Below are positions 11,171-20,142 of a stretch of DNA of 64,000 nucleotides, in pieces (position 1 is the first letter of the stretch; each line of letters begins with the position of its first letter). The position numbers were made by a program, and so were the translations under genes. Source of the DNA: Streptomyces dioscori (lineage in GTDB: Bacteria; Actinomycetota; Actinomycetes; Streptomycetales; Streptomycetaceae); contig NZ_KZ679048.1 in NCBI RefSeq assembly GCF_003024195.1, positions 124,001 through 188,000 of the forward strand, read 5' to 3'. The notes beneath the pieces are model-generated. The model was given only the letters and a program-made list of their open reading frames with translations. It was not told the DNA's origin and did not search any database.

Positions 11171-13099
11171 ATGTGTGGCATCGCAGGCACGTACCTGTGG
11201 CCGGACGGCAAGGCCGTGACCGACCGGCTCACCGATGTCCTCGCCCACCGCGGCCCCGACGGCGCGGGCCGCTACAGCCACTCCGCCGGTGACGGCGAAG
11301 TGCACCTCGGGCACCGCAGGCTGGCCATCATCGACCTGTCCGAGACCGGCGCCCAGCCGATGGTCTCCGACGGCCTCTCCCTCACGTACAACGGCGAGCT
11401 GTACAACGCACCCCAGCTGCGCACCGAACTGGAGTCCGCCGGGGTGCGGTTCCGCGGTACCTCCGACACCGAGGTGCTCCTTGAGGCCTGGCGCCGCTGG
11501 GGCACCGACTGCCTGCCCCGGCTGCGCGGCATGTTCGCCTTCGCCGTCTTCGACGAGCGGACAGGGGAACTGGTCCTCGCCCGCGACCAGCTCGGCATCA
11601 AGCCGCTGTTCCTGCTCCGGCGCGGCAAGGGCCTGATGTTCGCCTCCGAACTCAAGGCGCTCGCCGCCGTGACCGGCGGAACACTGGAGGTGGACCAGGC
11701 CGCCCTGGTGGCCTCCCTCCTCTACTACTGGGTGCCGGACTCGCGCTGCGCGTTCACCGAGGCGGAGAAACTCCCGCCGGGAAGCTGGCTGCGCTGCCGT
11801 CCCGACGGCCGGATCGAGCGCGGCCGGTACTGGAACCTCAAGGACGTCGCCGCCGAGGGCCAGGAGCGGGCCCGAAGCGGCGAAATCCCGGACCTGGCCG
11901 CCGTCGTCGAGGAGTCGACCCGGCAGCACCTGCTCTCCGACGTGCCCGTGGCGACCTTCCTCTCCGGCGGTCTCGACTCCAGCTATCTCACCGCGCTGGC
12001 GGCCCGCGACCGGCCCGGGATCTCCGCCTACACGATCGGATTCCGCGCCGAGGACGCCAAGTTCGAGGCGATGCCGGACGACCTGCGCTACGCCCGGCAG
12101 GTCGCCGGGCAGTTCGGCGTCGACCTCCACGAGATCGAGATCGCCCCGGACGTGCTCGACCTGCTGCCGCGGATGACCCACCACCTGGACGAGCCGATCG
12201 GCGACCCCGCCGCGATCAACACCTTCCTGATCTGCTCGGCCGCCCGCGAGGCCGGGGTCAAGGTGATGCTCTCGGGCATGGGCGCGGACGAACTGTTCGC
12301 CGGCTACCGCAAACACCTCGCCAACCTGCTCGCGCTGCGCTACCAGCGCGTCCCGCGGCCCCTGCGGCGCGGCCTGTCCGCGACGGTGGACCGCCTGCCG
12401 GTCGCCACCTCCCGCCGCGGCTTCCGGTCGGTGCGCTTCGCCAAGCGGTTCCTGTCCTTCGCCGACCTGCCGGAGGAGACCGCGTTCCGGCGCAGCTACA
12501 CCATGTACGACCAGGACGAACTGCTCGCCCTGGTCAACCCTGACCTGGCCGGGACGGTCGACGACGTGCTGACCGAGCACGCGGACGTCTACGAGGACAA
12601 CGAACTCGACGACTTCGTCAACCGCATGTGCCTGGGCGACGCCCGGATGTTCCTGCCGGGCCTCAACCTCGCCTACACCGACCGCTCCAGCATGGCCGCG
12701 TCCACCGAGGTGCGGGTGCCGTACGTGGACGTCGAGGTGGTCAAGGCGGCGTTCGCCTTCCCCGGCCACCGGAAGATCGCCGGACGGCAGAGCAAGGCGG
12801 TCCTCAAGGAGGCGGCCACCTCGGTCCTGCCCCGGGAGATCGTCTACCGGCCCAAGGGCCTGTTCAGCGCCCCGCTGCGGGCCTGGATGAGCCGGGACCT
12901 GGCACCCCTGGTGCGCGAGGTGGTGAACGACGGCGTGCTCGTCAGCTCCGGGATCCTGCGCCGCGACGCGCTGGCCCGCATGGTCGCCGAGGACGCCGCG
13001 GGGCAGCGGGACTTCTCCAAGCACCTGTGGCATGTCCTGACCCTGGAGTACTGGTACCGCGACGCGACCTCCGGCTCCGACCGGAGCCAGGCGGCATGA
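11171..13099 (+). CDS. Asparagine synthase (glutamine-hydrolysing)-type amidotransferase
   Basis: 642 aa. The N-terminal class II glutamine amidotransferase has the nucleophile Cys2 (MCGIAGTY), HRGPDGAG, HRRLAIIDLS and a YNGELYN loop. The C-terminal synthetase domain has the PPi loop FLSGGLDSS near residue 263 and MLSGMGADELFAGY. Both halves appear complete. It could make asparagine, but within a polysaccharide operon such proteins are commonly proposed to amidate a uronic acid (compare WbpS in Pseudomonas O-antigen loci). With the GDP-mannose dehydrogenase upstream, amidation of mannuronate is a reasonable inference. The ATG lies 3 bp after the preceding stop, with AGGAGG upstream. Confidence 0.9.
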   Translation: MCGIAGTYLWPDGKAVTDRLTDVLAHRGPDGAGRYSHSAGDGEVHLGHRRLAIIDLSETGAQPMVSDGLSLTYNGELYNAPQLRTELESAGVRFRGTSDTEVLLEAWRRWGTDCLPRLRGMFAFAVFDERTGELVLARDQLGIKPLFLLRRGKGLMFASELKALAAVTGGTLEVDQAALVASLLYYWVPDSRCAFTEAEKLPPGSWLRCRPDGRIERGRYWNLKDVAAEGQERARSGEIPDLAAVVEESTRQHLLSDVPVATFLSGGLDSSYLTALAARDRPGISAYTIGFRAEDAKFEAMPDDLRYARQVAGQFGVDLHEIEIAPDVLDLLPRMTHHLDEPIGDPAAINTFLICSAAREAGVKVMLSGMGADELFAGYRKHLANLLALRYQRVPRPLRRGLSATVDRLPVATSRRGFRSVRFAKRFLSFADLPEETAFRRSYTMYDQDELLALVNPDLAGTVDDVLTEHADVYEDNELDDFVNRMCLGDARMFLPGLNLAYTDRSSMAASTEVRVPYVDVEVVKAAFAFPGHRKIAGRQSKAVLKEAATSVLPREIVYRPKGLFSAPLRAWMSRDLAPLVREVVNDGVLVSSGILRRDALARMVAEDAAGQRDFSKHLWHVLTLEYWYRDATSGSDRSQAA

Positions 13100-13133
13100 C
13101 GGCACGACGGCGTAGAAATCAAGAGGAGCTCGG

Positions 13134-15350
13134 GTGAAACAGGTTGTGCAGAACTACAAGGGCGGCGAACTGGCGCTGCTCGACGTGCCCGTGCCGGGGT
13201 GCAAGCCCGGCGGCGTGCTGGTCCGCAGCGCCTTCTCGCTGATCTCCACCGGCACCGAGCTCATGAAGGTGTCCGAGGCCGGTATGTCGATGGTGGGCAA
13301 GGCCCGCTCCCGGCCGGACCAGGTGGCCAAGGTCATGCAGAGCGTGGCCACCAACGGCGTGCCCGCCACCTACCGCAAGGTGATGGGCAAGCTGGACTCG
13401 TACACCCCGCTCGGCTACTCGCTGTGCGGGGTGGTCGAGCAGGTCGGCCCCGGGACCGACGACGTGAAGGTCGGCGACCTCGTGGCCTGCGCGGGCAACG
13501 AGCACGCGCTGCACGCCGAGCTGAACTGGGTGCCGAAGAACCTCTACACCCCGGTCCCGGACGGTCTCGCGCCACGGCACGCGGCCTTCGGCACCGTCGG
13601 GTCGATCGCCATGCAGGGCGTCCGGCAGGGCGAGCCGCAGCTCGGCGAGGTGGCCCTGGTCATCGGCCTCGGTCTGATCGGTCAGCTGGTGGCGCAGCTC
13701 CTCACCGCCTCGGGCGTACGTGTCGTCGGGGCCGACCCCGACCCGGCGCGCTGCGAACTCGCCGAACGCCTCGGCGCCGCGGCCTGCGGCGACCCCGGGT
13801 CCGCGGCCGTGGAAGCGGCCGTCGCCGAACTCACCGACGGCCACGGCGTGGACCAGGTGTATCTGGCGGCGGGCGGCGGCAGCAACCAGCCCGTCGAACT
13901 GGCCGCCCGGCTCTGCCGCGACCGCGGCCGGGTCGTCGACATCGGCAAGTGCCGTCTTGACCTGCCCTGGAACGCGTACTACGAGAAGGAACTCGACGTC
14001 CGCTTCTCGCGCAGCTACGGCCCCGGGCGCTACGACCCGGCGTACGAGCTGGAGGGACGCGACTACCCGATCGGCTATGTGCGCTGGACCGAGCGCCGCA
14101 ACCTGGCGTGCTTCCTCGACCTCGCCGCCCGTGGCCGCGTCGACGTGGAGCCCCTGATCTCGCACGTCGCCGACTTCGACGACGCCGTCGAGACGTACCA
14201 GCGCCTCAAGGACGGCGAGTTGAAGGCCGTCGCCGTGCTGTTCCGCTACCCCGGCCGCACCGAGGACCCGGCCGAAGGCGCCGCGGAGACCCCCGCGCCC
14301 TCGGTGACCGTGCCCGAGGTGCGACGCGGTGGGAAGCCGCCCGCCCCGCCCCGGTCGGCCCACGCGCCCGTGCGGGTCGCGTTCGCCGGCGCCGGGAACT
14401 ACGCGACGTCGATGCTGCTGCCGCACCTGGCACAGCGCGACGGCGTCGAACTGTCCACGGTCGTCACCACGACGGCCCTCTCGGCGGCCAACGCCAAGCG
14501 GAAGTTCGGCTTCGAGGAGGCGAGCACCGACCTCGACGCCATGCTCGACGACAAGTCCGTCGACGCGGTGTTCGTCGTCACCCGGCACAGCTCGCACGCC
14601 GAACTCACCCGCAGGGCGCTCCTCGCGGGCAAGGCCGTGTTCGTGGAGAAGCCCCTCGCGCTCTCCGAGGACGAGCTGGCCGGGGTGCTCGCGGCGGTGG
14701 AGGAGTCCGGCAACGACCGGCTGCAGGTCGGCTTCAACCGCCGCTTCGCCCCGCTGCTCCAGGAGGCCAAGGAGAAGTTCGGCGCCCGGACCGGCCCGGC
14801 GAGCCTGCGCTACCTGGTCAACGCGGGCCGCCTGCAGCACGGCAGCTGGTACCTCCAGCAGGGCACCGAGGGCTCCCGGTTCGCAGGTGAGGGCGGCCAC
14901 TTCATCGACACGGCGAGCTGGCTCCTCGACGCGGACCCGGTCTCGGTGTACGCCACCGCCGCGCCCGGCAACGAGGACCTGAACGTGGTGCTGCGCTACC
15001 CCGACGGGTCCACCGCCACCATCAGTTACGTCACCACGGGCGCGGCCGGCTTCCCCAAGGAGACCCTGGACCTCGTCGCTGACGGCAAGGTGCTGCGGCT
15101 CGACGACTTCGTCCGTGCCTCCGTGTACTCCGACGGAGGGACCGGCCGCAAGCGGTGGGTCAGTTCGCGGCTGCCCAAGGCCCGGGACAAGGGGCAGAAC
15201 GCCGAACTGGCCGCGTTCATCAGGGCCGTGCGGACCGGCGGGCCCATGCCGGTGCCGCTGGAGTCGCTGGTCGCCACCACTGCGGCCACCCTCGCCGTGC
15301 CGTCCGGACTGGCCGGCGGCGTGCCGGTGACGTTGACGGGGGCCCGATGA
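13134..15350 (+). CDS. Bi-domain oxidoreductase: zinc-type alcohol dehydrogenase plus Gfo/Idh/MocA
   Basis: 738 aa fusion. Residues 1-370 resemble medium-chain dehydrogenases (GTELMKVSEAG, GYSLCGVVEQVGPG, a cofactor loop IGLGLIGQLVAQLL). Residues about 410-738 are a Gfo/Idh/MocA oxidoreductase (FAGAGNYATSMLLPHL, then VEKPLALSEDEL). The linker is proline/alanine-rich. This fusion recurs next to heparinase II/III-like genes in capsule and exopolysaccharide loci, as here, where the lyase gene follows with a 4-bp overlap. The substrate is unknown; a role in oxidising or epimerising a sugar of the polymer, or in processing lyase products, is inferred. GTG start after AGAGGAG. Confidence 0.87.
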   Translation: MKQVVQNYKGGELALLDVPVPGCKPGGVLVRSAFSLISTGTELMKVSEAGMSMVGKARSRPDQVAKVMQSVATNGVPATYRKVMGKLDSYTPLGYSLCGVVEQVGPGTDDVKVGDLVACAGNEHALHAELNWVPKNLYTPVPDGLAPRHAAFGTVGSIAMQGVRQGEPQLGEVALVIGLGLIGQLVAQLLTASGVRVVGADPDPARCELAERLGAAACGDPGSAAVEAAVAELTDGHGVDQVYLAAGGGSNQPVELAARLCRDRGRVVDIGKCRLDLPWNAYYEKELDVRFSRSYGPGRYDPAYELEGRDYPIGYVRWTERRNLACFLDLAARGRVDVEPLISHVADFDDAVETYQRLKDGELKAVAVLFRYPGRTEDPAEGAAETPAPSVTVPEVRRGGKPPAPPRSAHAPVRVAFAGAGNYATSMLLPHLAQRDGVELSTVVTTTALSAANAKRKFGFEEASTDLDAMLDDKSVDAVFVVTRHSSHAELTRRALLAGKAVFVEKPLALSEDELAGVLAAVEESGNDRLQVGFNRRFAPLLQEAKEKFGARTGPASLRYLVNAGRLQHGSWYLQQGTEGSRFAGEGGHFIDTASWLLDADPVSVYATAAPGNEDLNVVLRYPDGSTATISYVTTGAAGFPKETLDLVADGKVLRLDDFVRASVYSDGGTGRKRWVSSRLPKARDKGQNAELAAFIRAVRTGGPMPVPLESLVATTAATLAVPSGLAGGVPVTLTGAR

Positions 15351-17359
15351 CCGTGAGCACCACCGCGGGCTGGTATCTGCGGCGACTGTCCCGGATGGGA
15401 CCGCTGGAGGTCGCCGGCCGGGCGGGCGACACGGTACGCAGACGGCGGTGGCGGGCGGCACAGCCCGACGCGCCGAGCGTGACCGGCGCCCGGTTCACCG
15501 CGGCACTGCCCGCCGGGGCGGTCGCCGCGATACCCCCGGACGCCGCGAAACGCCTCCTCGCCGAGGCGGACCGGCTGATGGACGGCCACGCCGAGTTCTT
15601 CGGGGTGGTCCGCGACGACCTGGCCGACCCGGACTGGTGGTACGACCCGAAGACCGGGCGACGGGCCCCGGGGGGCTACGCCTTCGACGTGCCGTACCGC
15701 AGCGAGGACGCGGCCGGGGACATCAAGCAGATCTGGGAGCCGTCCCGGCACCAGTACCTCACCGTGCTCGCCGCCGCCTACGCGATCACCGGGAACGAGC
15801 AGTACGCCGAGCGCGTGGCCGCACATCTGCGGTCGTGGTGGACGGTCAACCCGCCGCTGCAGGGCGTGCACTGGATCAGCGGTATCGAGCTGGGCATCCG
15901 GCTGCTGTCCTGGGTGTGGATCCGCCGGCTCCTCGACGGCTGGCAGGGCGCGGCCGGGCTGTTCGAGGACAACGCGGTGGCGCGCAACCAGATCTGGCAC
16001 CACCAGCGCTGGCTCGCCGCCTTCCCCAGCCGGGGCTCGTCGGCGAACAACCACATCATCGCCGAGGCCGCCGGACAGTTCGCGGCGGCCTGCGCGTTCG
16101 ACTGGTTCCCCTCCTCCGCCCGGTGGCGCGCCGACGCGCTGCGCTCCCTCGACCGGCACCTGCGCGCCAACACCTTCCTGTCCGGCCTCAATCGCGAGCT
16201 GGCCAGCGAGTACCACGGACTCGTCCTGGAGCTCGGTCTGGCCGCGCTGGCCGAGGCGGACGCCGCCGACGTACCCGTCCCCGCGACGGTCCGCCTGGTG
16301 CTGCTGCGGATGACCGACGCGCTCGCCGCCGTCGTGGACGACCGGCTGCGGCCACCGCGCCAGGGGGACGCGGACGACGGACACGGTCTGGTCGTGGACG
16401 GCACGGGCACCGACCGCTGGGCCTCGCTCCTGGCCACCGGCGACGCCGTGTTCGGCCGGCTCGACTGGTGGCCGGAGGTGACCGGCACCGACGTACGCAC
16501 CCCGTTGCTGGCCGCGCTCGTCCGCCCGTCCACGAAGGCGCGGCCGAACCCGGAGAACGAGCCGTCCCCGCCCGACGGGACCCCGGCGACTGTGACCCGC
16601 CCGGTAACCCGCCCGGCAACCCGCCCGGCCCACTTCGCCGACGCCGGGCTCACCGTCCTCCGGGGCCCGGACGGGATCTGGTGCCGCTGTGACGGCGGAC
16701 CGCACGGCTTCCTGTCCATCGCCGCGCACGCACACGCGGACGCGCTGTCCGTGGAGGTCCGGCACGACGGGGTGGACGTCCTCGCCGACCCGGGGACGTT
16801 CTGTTACCACGGGCAGCCCGAGTGGCGGCAGTACTTCCGCTCCACCCTCGGCCACAACACCCTGGAACTGGACGGCACCGACCAGTCCGTCTCCGGCGGC
16901 CCGTTCCTGTGGACCCGGCACGCCCGCACCCGCGTCCTCGACGCGCGCACCTCCGACGAGGGCGTCTCCCGCTGGTGCGCCGAACACGACGGCTACCAGG
17001 ACTCGGTGCACCGCCGCCGGGTGGAACTGGACGCCGACACAGCGGAGTTGCGTGTGATCGACGAGGTACGGGGCCCGCGCCGGGCCGCGCGCCTCGCCTT
17101 CCACCTCGGCCCGGCGGTCACCGCGGACCTGACGGGGGAGAGGGCCGTACTCACCTGGACGCGCGACGGCGAGCACCGCACCGCCGTCCTCGAACTGCCC
17201 GGAGAGCTGAACTGGCGGGCGCACCGCGGCGAGAGCGACCCGCCGCTCGGCTGGTACTCGGCGGGCTTCGGACGCAAGGAGCCCGCCACCACGCTCGTCG
17301 GCACCGGCTTCGCCGACAGCGCGCGACAGTTCACGACCGTACTCAGGTTCCGCGACTAG
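15347..17359 (+). CDS. Heparinase II/III-type polysaccharide lyase
   Basis: 670 aa. The N-terminal part (about 30-370) has alpha/alpha-toroid features (WEPSRHQYL, HWISGIELGIRLLSW, SSANNHIIAEAAGQFAA with a conserved Asn-Asn-His near residue 233). The C-terminal beta-sandwich (about 430-660) carries the family signature AAHAHADALSVEVRHDG near 461 and GTFCYHG. Relatives cleave uronate-containing glycans by beta-elimination. In a uronate polymer operon it probably trims, releases or recycles chains, like alginate lyase in alginate operons. No signal peptide is evident, so the compartment is unclear. The reading frame is open further upstream, but the ATG at 15347 overlaps the previous stop (ATGA) and fits the family. 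Confidence 0.88.
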   Translation: MTVSTTAGWYLRRLSRMGPLEVAGRAGDTVRRRRWRAAQPDAPSVTGARFTAALPAGAVAAIPPDAAKRLLAEADRLMDGHAEFFGVVRDDLADPDWWYDPKTGRRAPGGYAFDVPYRSEDAAGDIKQIWEPSRHQYLTVLAAAYAITGNEQYAERVAAHLRSWWTVNPPLQGVHWISGIELGIRLLSWVWIRRLLDGWQGAAGLFEDNAVARNQIWHHQRWLAAFPSRGSSANNHIIAEAAGQFAAACAFDWFPSSARWRADALRSLDRHLRANTFLSGLNRELASEYHGLVLELGLAALAEADAADVPVPATVRLVLLRMTDALAAVVDDRLRPPRQGDADDGHGLVVDGTGTDRWASLLATGDAVFGRLDWWPEVTGTDVRTPLLAALVRPSTKARPNPENEPSPPDGTPATVTRPVTRPATRPAHFADAGLTVLRGPDGIWCRCDGGPHGFLSIAAHAHADALSVEVRHDGVDVLADPGTFCYHGQPEWRQYFRSTLGHNTLELDGTDQSVSGGPFLWTRHARTRVLDARTSDEGVSRWCAEHDGYQDSVHRRRVELDADTAELRVIDEVRGPRRAARLAFHLGPAVTADLTGERAVLTWTRDGEHRTAVLELPGELNWRAHRGESDPPLGWYSAGFGRKEPATTLVGTGFADSARQFTTVLRFRD

Positions 17360-17373
17360 GGAGGGGAGGACAC

Positions 17374-18897
17374 GTGCGATTCAAGTGGCGGAGGCGGGCG
17401 TTGCCGGTGGCGGCGCTGGCCGTGCTGGCGACCGGGTGTGTGAGCACGCCGGGCCCCCCGTCGGAGCCGACCGCCGCGCCGTCCACGTCCGGCGCCCGGT
17501 CCGTGGCCGGGGTGTGCGCCAAGCCCGCGGCCGGACCGGCGAAGGCACCGGCGGGAGCGGTGACGGTCGACCCCGCGAAGACCGGTGACCTGGCCGCCAA
17601 GACCAAGAACAGCCCCGCGAACACCACGTTCTGGCTCAAGCCGGGCACACACCGCCTCGAAGCGGACCGCTACGCCCAGGTCATCCCCAAGAAGGGCAAC
17701 CGCTACCTCGGTGCGCCGGGTGCGGTCCTCGACGGCCGCAGGACCAACCAGTACGCGTTCGGCGGCACCGCCCGTGACGTCACCATCAGCCATCTCACCG
17801 TGCAGAACTTCGTCGCGCCGCACGACGAGGGCGTGGTCAACCACGACTCCGCCGACGGATGGGTGATCGAGCACGCCACGATCCAGCGCAACTCCGGCGC
17901 GGGGCTGATGGCCGGAGCCCGCCAGCAGGTCCGCGCCAGCTGTCTGCGCGCCAACGGCCAGTACGGCATGAACGCGTACAAGGCCGGCGGCCCCCTCAAG
18001 GACCTGGTCGTCGAGGGCAACGAGATCACGGGCAACAACACCGGTGACTGGGAGCGGCGGCGGGAGGGCTGCGGCTGCACCGGAGGCGTCAAGTTCTGGG
18101 CCGTCGACGGCGCCGACATCCGCGGCAACTGGGTGCACGACAACCGTGGCGCCGGACTGTGGGCGGACACCAACAACAACGACTTCCGTATCGAGAACAA
18201 CGTCCTTGAGGACAACGACGGCGCCGCGCTGATGTACGAGACCAGCTACAACGCGGTCATCCGGAAGAACACGATCCGGCGCAACAACTGGGTCGAGGGG
18301 CGCGAGTACGCCGAGCGCGGCGACAGCTTCCCCTTCGCGACCGTCTATCTGTCCGAGTCCGGCGGCGAACCCCGGGTCCACGCCCGCACCGACAAGATCG
18401 AGATCTACGGGAACGTGCTGGAGGACAACTGGTCCGGCATCACCTTGTGGGAGAACGCCGACCGGTTCTGCAACAGCCCCGCCAACACCTCCTCCGGCGA
18501 CTGCACCCTGCTGATGCGGGACACCGACCGCTGCAAACGGCCCGCGATCGCCAAGGCACCGCTCTACGGGGACTGCCGGTGGAAGACCCAGCGCGTGGAC
18601 ATCCACGACAACCGCTTCACGCTGGACAAGTCCGTCGTCAAGTGCACGGCGAAGTGCGACCGCATGGCGGTGCTGTCCAACTACGGCACCTACCCCAAGT
18701 GGTCGCCGTACAAGGGCGAGAAGGTCGCCGAGGCGATCACCCGCAAGCAGCACAACCGCTGGCACGACAACGTGTACGTCGGACCCTGGCAGTTCGTCGT
18801 CCACGACCCCAGCCGGGTGCTCGACTTCGGCCAGTGGCAGGCCACGCCCTACCAGCAGGACACCGGCAGCACCCTCGACCCGCGGGCCGGTGGCTGA
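17374..18897 (+). CDS. Right-handed parallel beta-helix lipoprotein
   Basis: 507 aa. A short basic N-terminus and hydrophobic stretch end in the lipobox LATGC with Cys22, so it should be lipid-anchored outside the membrane. Residues about 95-480 contain repeats typical of right-handed beta-helix proteins (VTISHLTVQNF, WVIEHATIQRNSGAGLM, IEIYGNVLEDNWSG, VDIHDNRF). Such folds occur in polysaccharide lyases, C5-epimerases and tailspike-like enzymes. NFVAPHDEGVVNHDS holds acidic residues and histidines loosely like the DPHD motif of AlgG mannuronan epimerases, but the match is weak. Position between the lyase and the polymerase supports action on the secreted chain. Six or more cysteines occur in the C-terminal third. 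GTG start after GGAGGGGAGGA. Confidence 0.82.
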   Translation: MRFKWRRRALPVAALAVLATGCVSTPGPPSEPTAAPSTSGARSVAGVCAKPAAGPAKAPAGAVTVDPAKTGDLAAKTKNSPANTTFWLKPGTHRLEADRYAQVIPKKGNRYLGAPGAVLDGRRTNQYAFGGTARDVTISHLTVQNFVAPHDEGVVNHDSADGWVIEHATIQRNSGAGLMAGARQQVRASCLRANGQYGMNAYKAGGPLKDLVVEGNEITGNNTGDWERRREGCGCTGGVKFWAVDGADIRGNWVHDNRGAGLWADTNNNDFRIENNVLEDNDGAALMYETSYNAVIRKNTIRRNNWVEGREYAERGDSFPFATVYLSESGGEPRVHARTDKIEIYGNVLEDNWSGITLWENADRFCNSPANTSSGDCTLLMRDTDRCKRPAIAKAPLYGDCRWKTQRVDIHDNRFTLDKSVVKCTAKCDRMAVLSNYGTYPKWSPYKGEKVAEAITRKQHNRWHDNVYVGPWQFVVHDPSRVLDFGQWQATPYQQDTGSTLDPRAGG

Positions 18898-20134
18898 GAT
18901 GACCGAGGACCTGCGCAGCGGCACACCGAAACTCGTCGGCGTCGTCTGGGGCCTGCTGATCCTCAACACGCTGGGCTCCGCCGGGGCGAAGACCATCGTC
19001 CCGCTGCCGCGCTCGCTCATCCAGCTGGTCACCATGGGCGCGCTGGTCGCCGCGTTCACGCTGGCGCTCGCGCTCAATCTCCGGCTGCGTATCCGGCCCA
19101 GCGCCTTCGTGCTCCTGCTCACCCTGCTGCTGGTGCCCAGCCTGATCTCCAGCCTGCAACTGGAGTCCGGGCTGGGTGCCCTGTTCCGCTGCACCCGGCT
19201 CGCTCTCTTCGTCGCCACCCTGTGGCTGCTCAGCCGCTGGTGGAACGGTGACCTGACCTTCGTACGGCACCACATCCGCATGTACTTCGCGGTGCTCGCG
19301 TCCGTCGCGGCCGGACTGGTCGTCTCCCCGGGCGCGGCCATGCCCGAGCTGTACGGCGGACGGCTGGTCGGCGCCCTGTGGCCGCTCACCCCGCCGCAGA
19401 TCGGCCAGTACGCCGCGGTGATCATCGGGCTGACCGTGCTGCTCGTGCTGGGCCGCCGGGCCGACCGCACCAGCGCGACGGTCGTCATCGTGCCCTCGCT
19501 CGTCCTGCTCGCGCTCACCCACACCCGTACGGCCACCATCGGCATGCTCATCGGTCTTGTGCTGGCGATCGGCTCACTCGTGCTGACCAGCGCCGCCGCC
19601 CGCCGCTTCTTCACCTGGGCGGTGCTCGTCGCCGTGGTGGCCGCGGTGGGGTTCGCCTCCGCGCTGCGGACCTGGTTCCTGCGCGGCCAGAGCCAGGAGA
19701 ACCTCACCAGCCTCACCGGCCGGGCCAAGGTGTGGGACGCGCTGCTGGCGGAACCCCGGACGACCGGGGAGAAGCTGTTCGGAATGGGCCTGGGCGACAA
19801 GTCCTTCGGCGGACTGCCGATCGACAACAGCTGGCTGGCCGTCTACCACGAGCAGGGCTGGATCGGCGTCACCCTCGTCGCGGCCGTCTTCGCCGTGCTG
19901 GGCGGGGTCGCGCTGCTGCGCCCGCCGTCACTGCCGAGAGCCTGCGCGATCTTCCTGATCAGCTACTGCGCGATCGCGTCGTACACCGAGGCGGGCCTCG
20001 GCGACGCCTCGCCGTATCTGCTCCATCTGGCCCTGGCCGCCTCGCTGTTGGCGGTACCCGCCCCGCCCGCGCCGCCATTGAAGCCAGTGGTCCCCAGACG
20101 ACATGTCCCGCGCTGGGCCAAGGAAGGGAGGTGA
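18890..20134 (+). CDS. Wzy/O-antigen ligase-type polysaccharide polymerase
   Basis: 414 aa, almost entirely hydrophobic with about ten or more transmembrane helices and a large periplasmic-type loop around residues 255-300 (TWFLRGQSQENLTSLTGRAKVWDALL, with an arginine-rich FGMGLGDKSFGG segment). This matches the O-antigen ligase/polymerase superfamily (PF04932-like); the run LTSLTGR..W..LL is typical. In this operon it is the best candidate for Wzy, joining repeat units at the outer face of the membrane. Starts are possible at GTG 18890 (overlapping the previous gene by 8 bp) or ATG 18899. Wzy and ligase functions cannot be separated by sequence alone. Confidence 0.83.
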   Translation: MAEMTEDLRSGTPKLVGVVWGLLILNTLGSAGAKTIVPLPRSLIQLVTMGALVAAFTLALALNLRLRIRPSAFVLLLTLLLVPSLISSLQLESGLGALFRCTRLALFVATLWLLSRWWNGDLTFVRHHIRMYFAVLASVAAGLVVSPGAAMPELYGGRLVGALWPLTPPQIGQYAAVIIGLTVLLVLGRRADRTSATVVIVPSLVLLALTHTRTATIGMLIGLVLAIGSLVLTSAAARRFFTWAVLVAVVAAVGFASALRTWFLRGQSQENLTSLTGRAKVWDALLAEPRTTGEKLFGMGLGDKSFGGLPIDNSWLAVYHEQGWIGVTLVAAVFAVLGGVALLRPPSLPRACAIFLISYCAIASYTEAGLGDASPYLLHLALAASLLAVPAPPAPPLKPVVPRRHVPRWAKEGR

Positions 20135-20142
20135 CCTCGACC

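Noticed and set aside
13119..15461. Long antisense frames over the bi-domain oxidoreductase and neighbouring genes
   Set aside because: Typical antisense frames of high-GC DNA, with low-complexity Gly/Arg/Val-rich translations and no domains.
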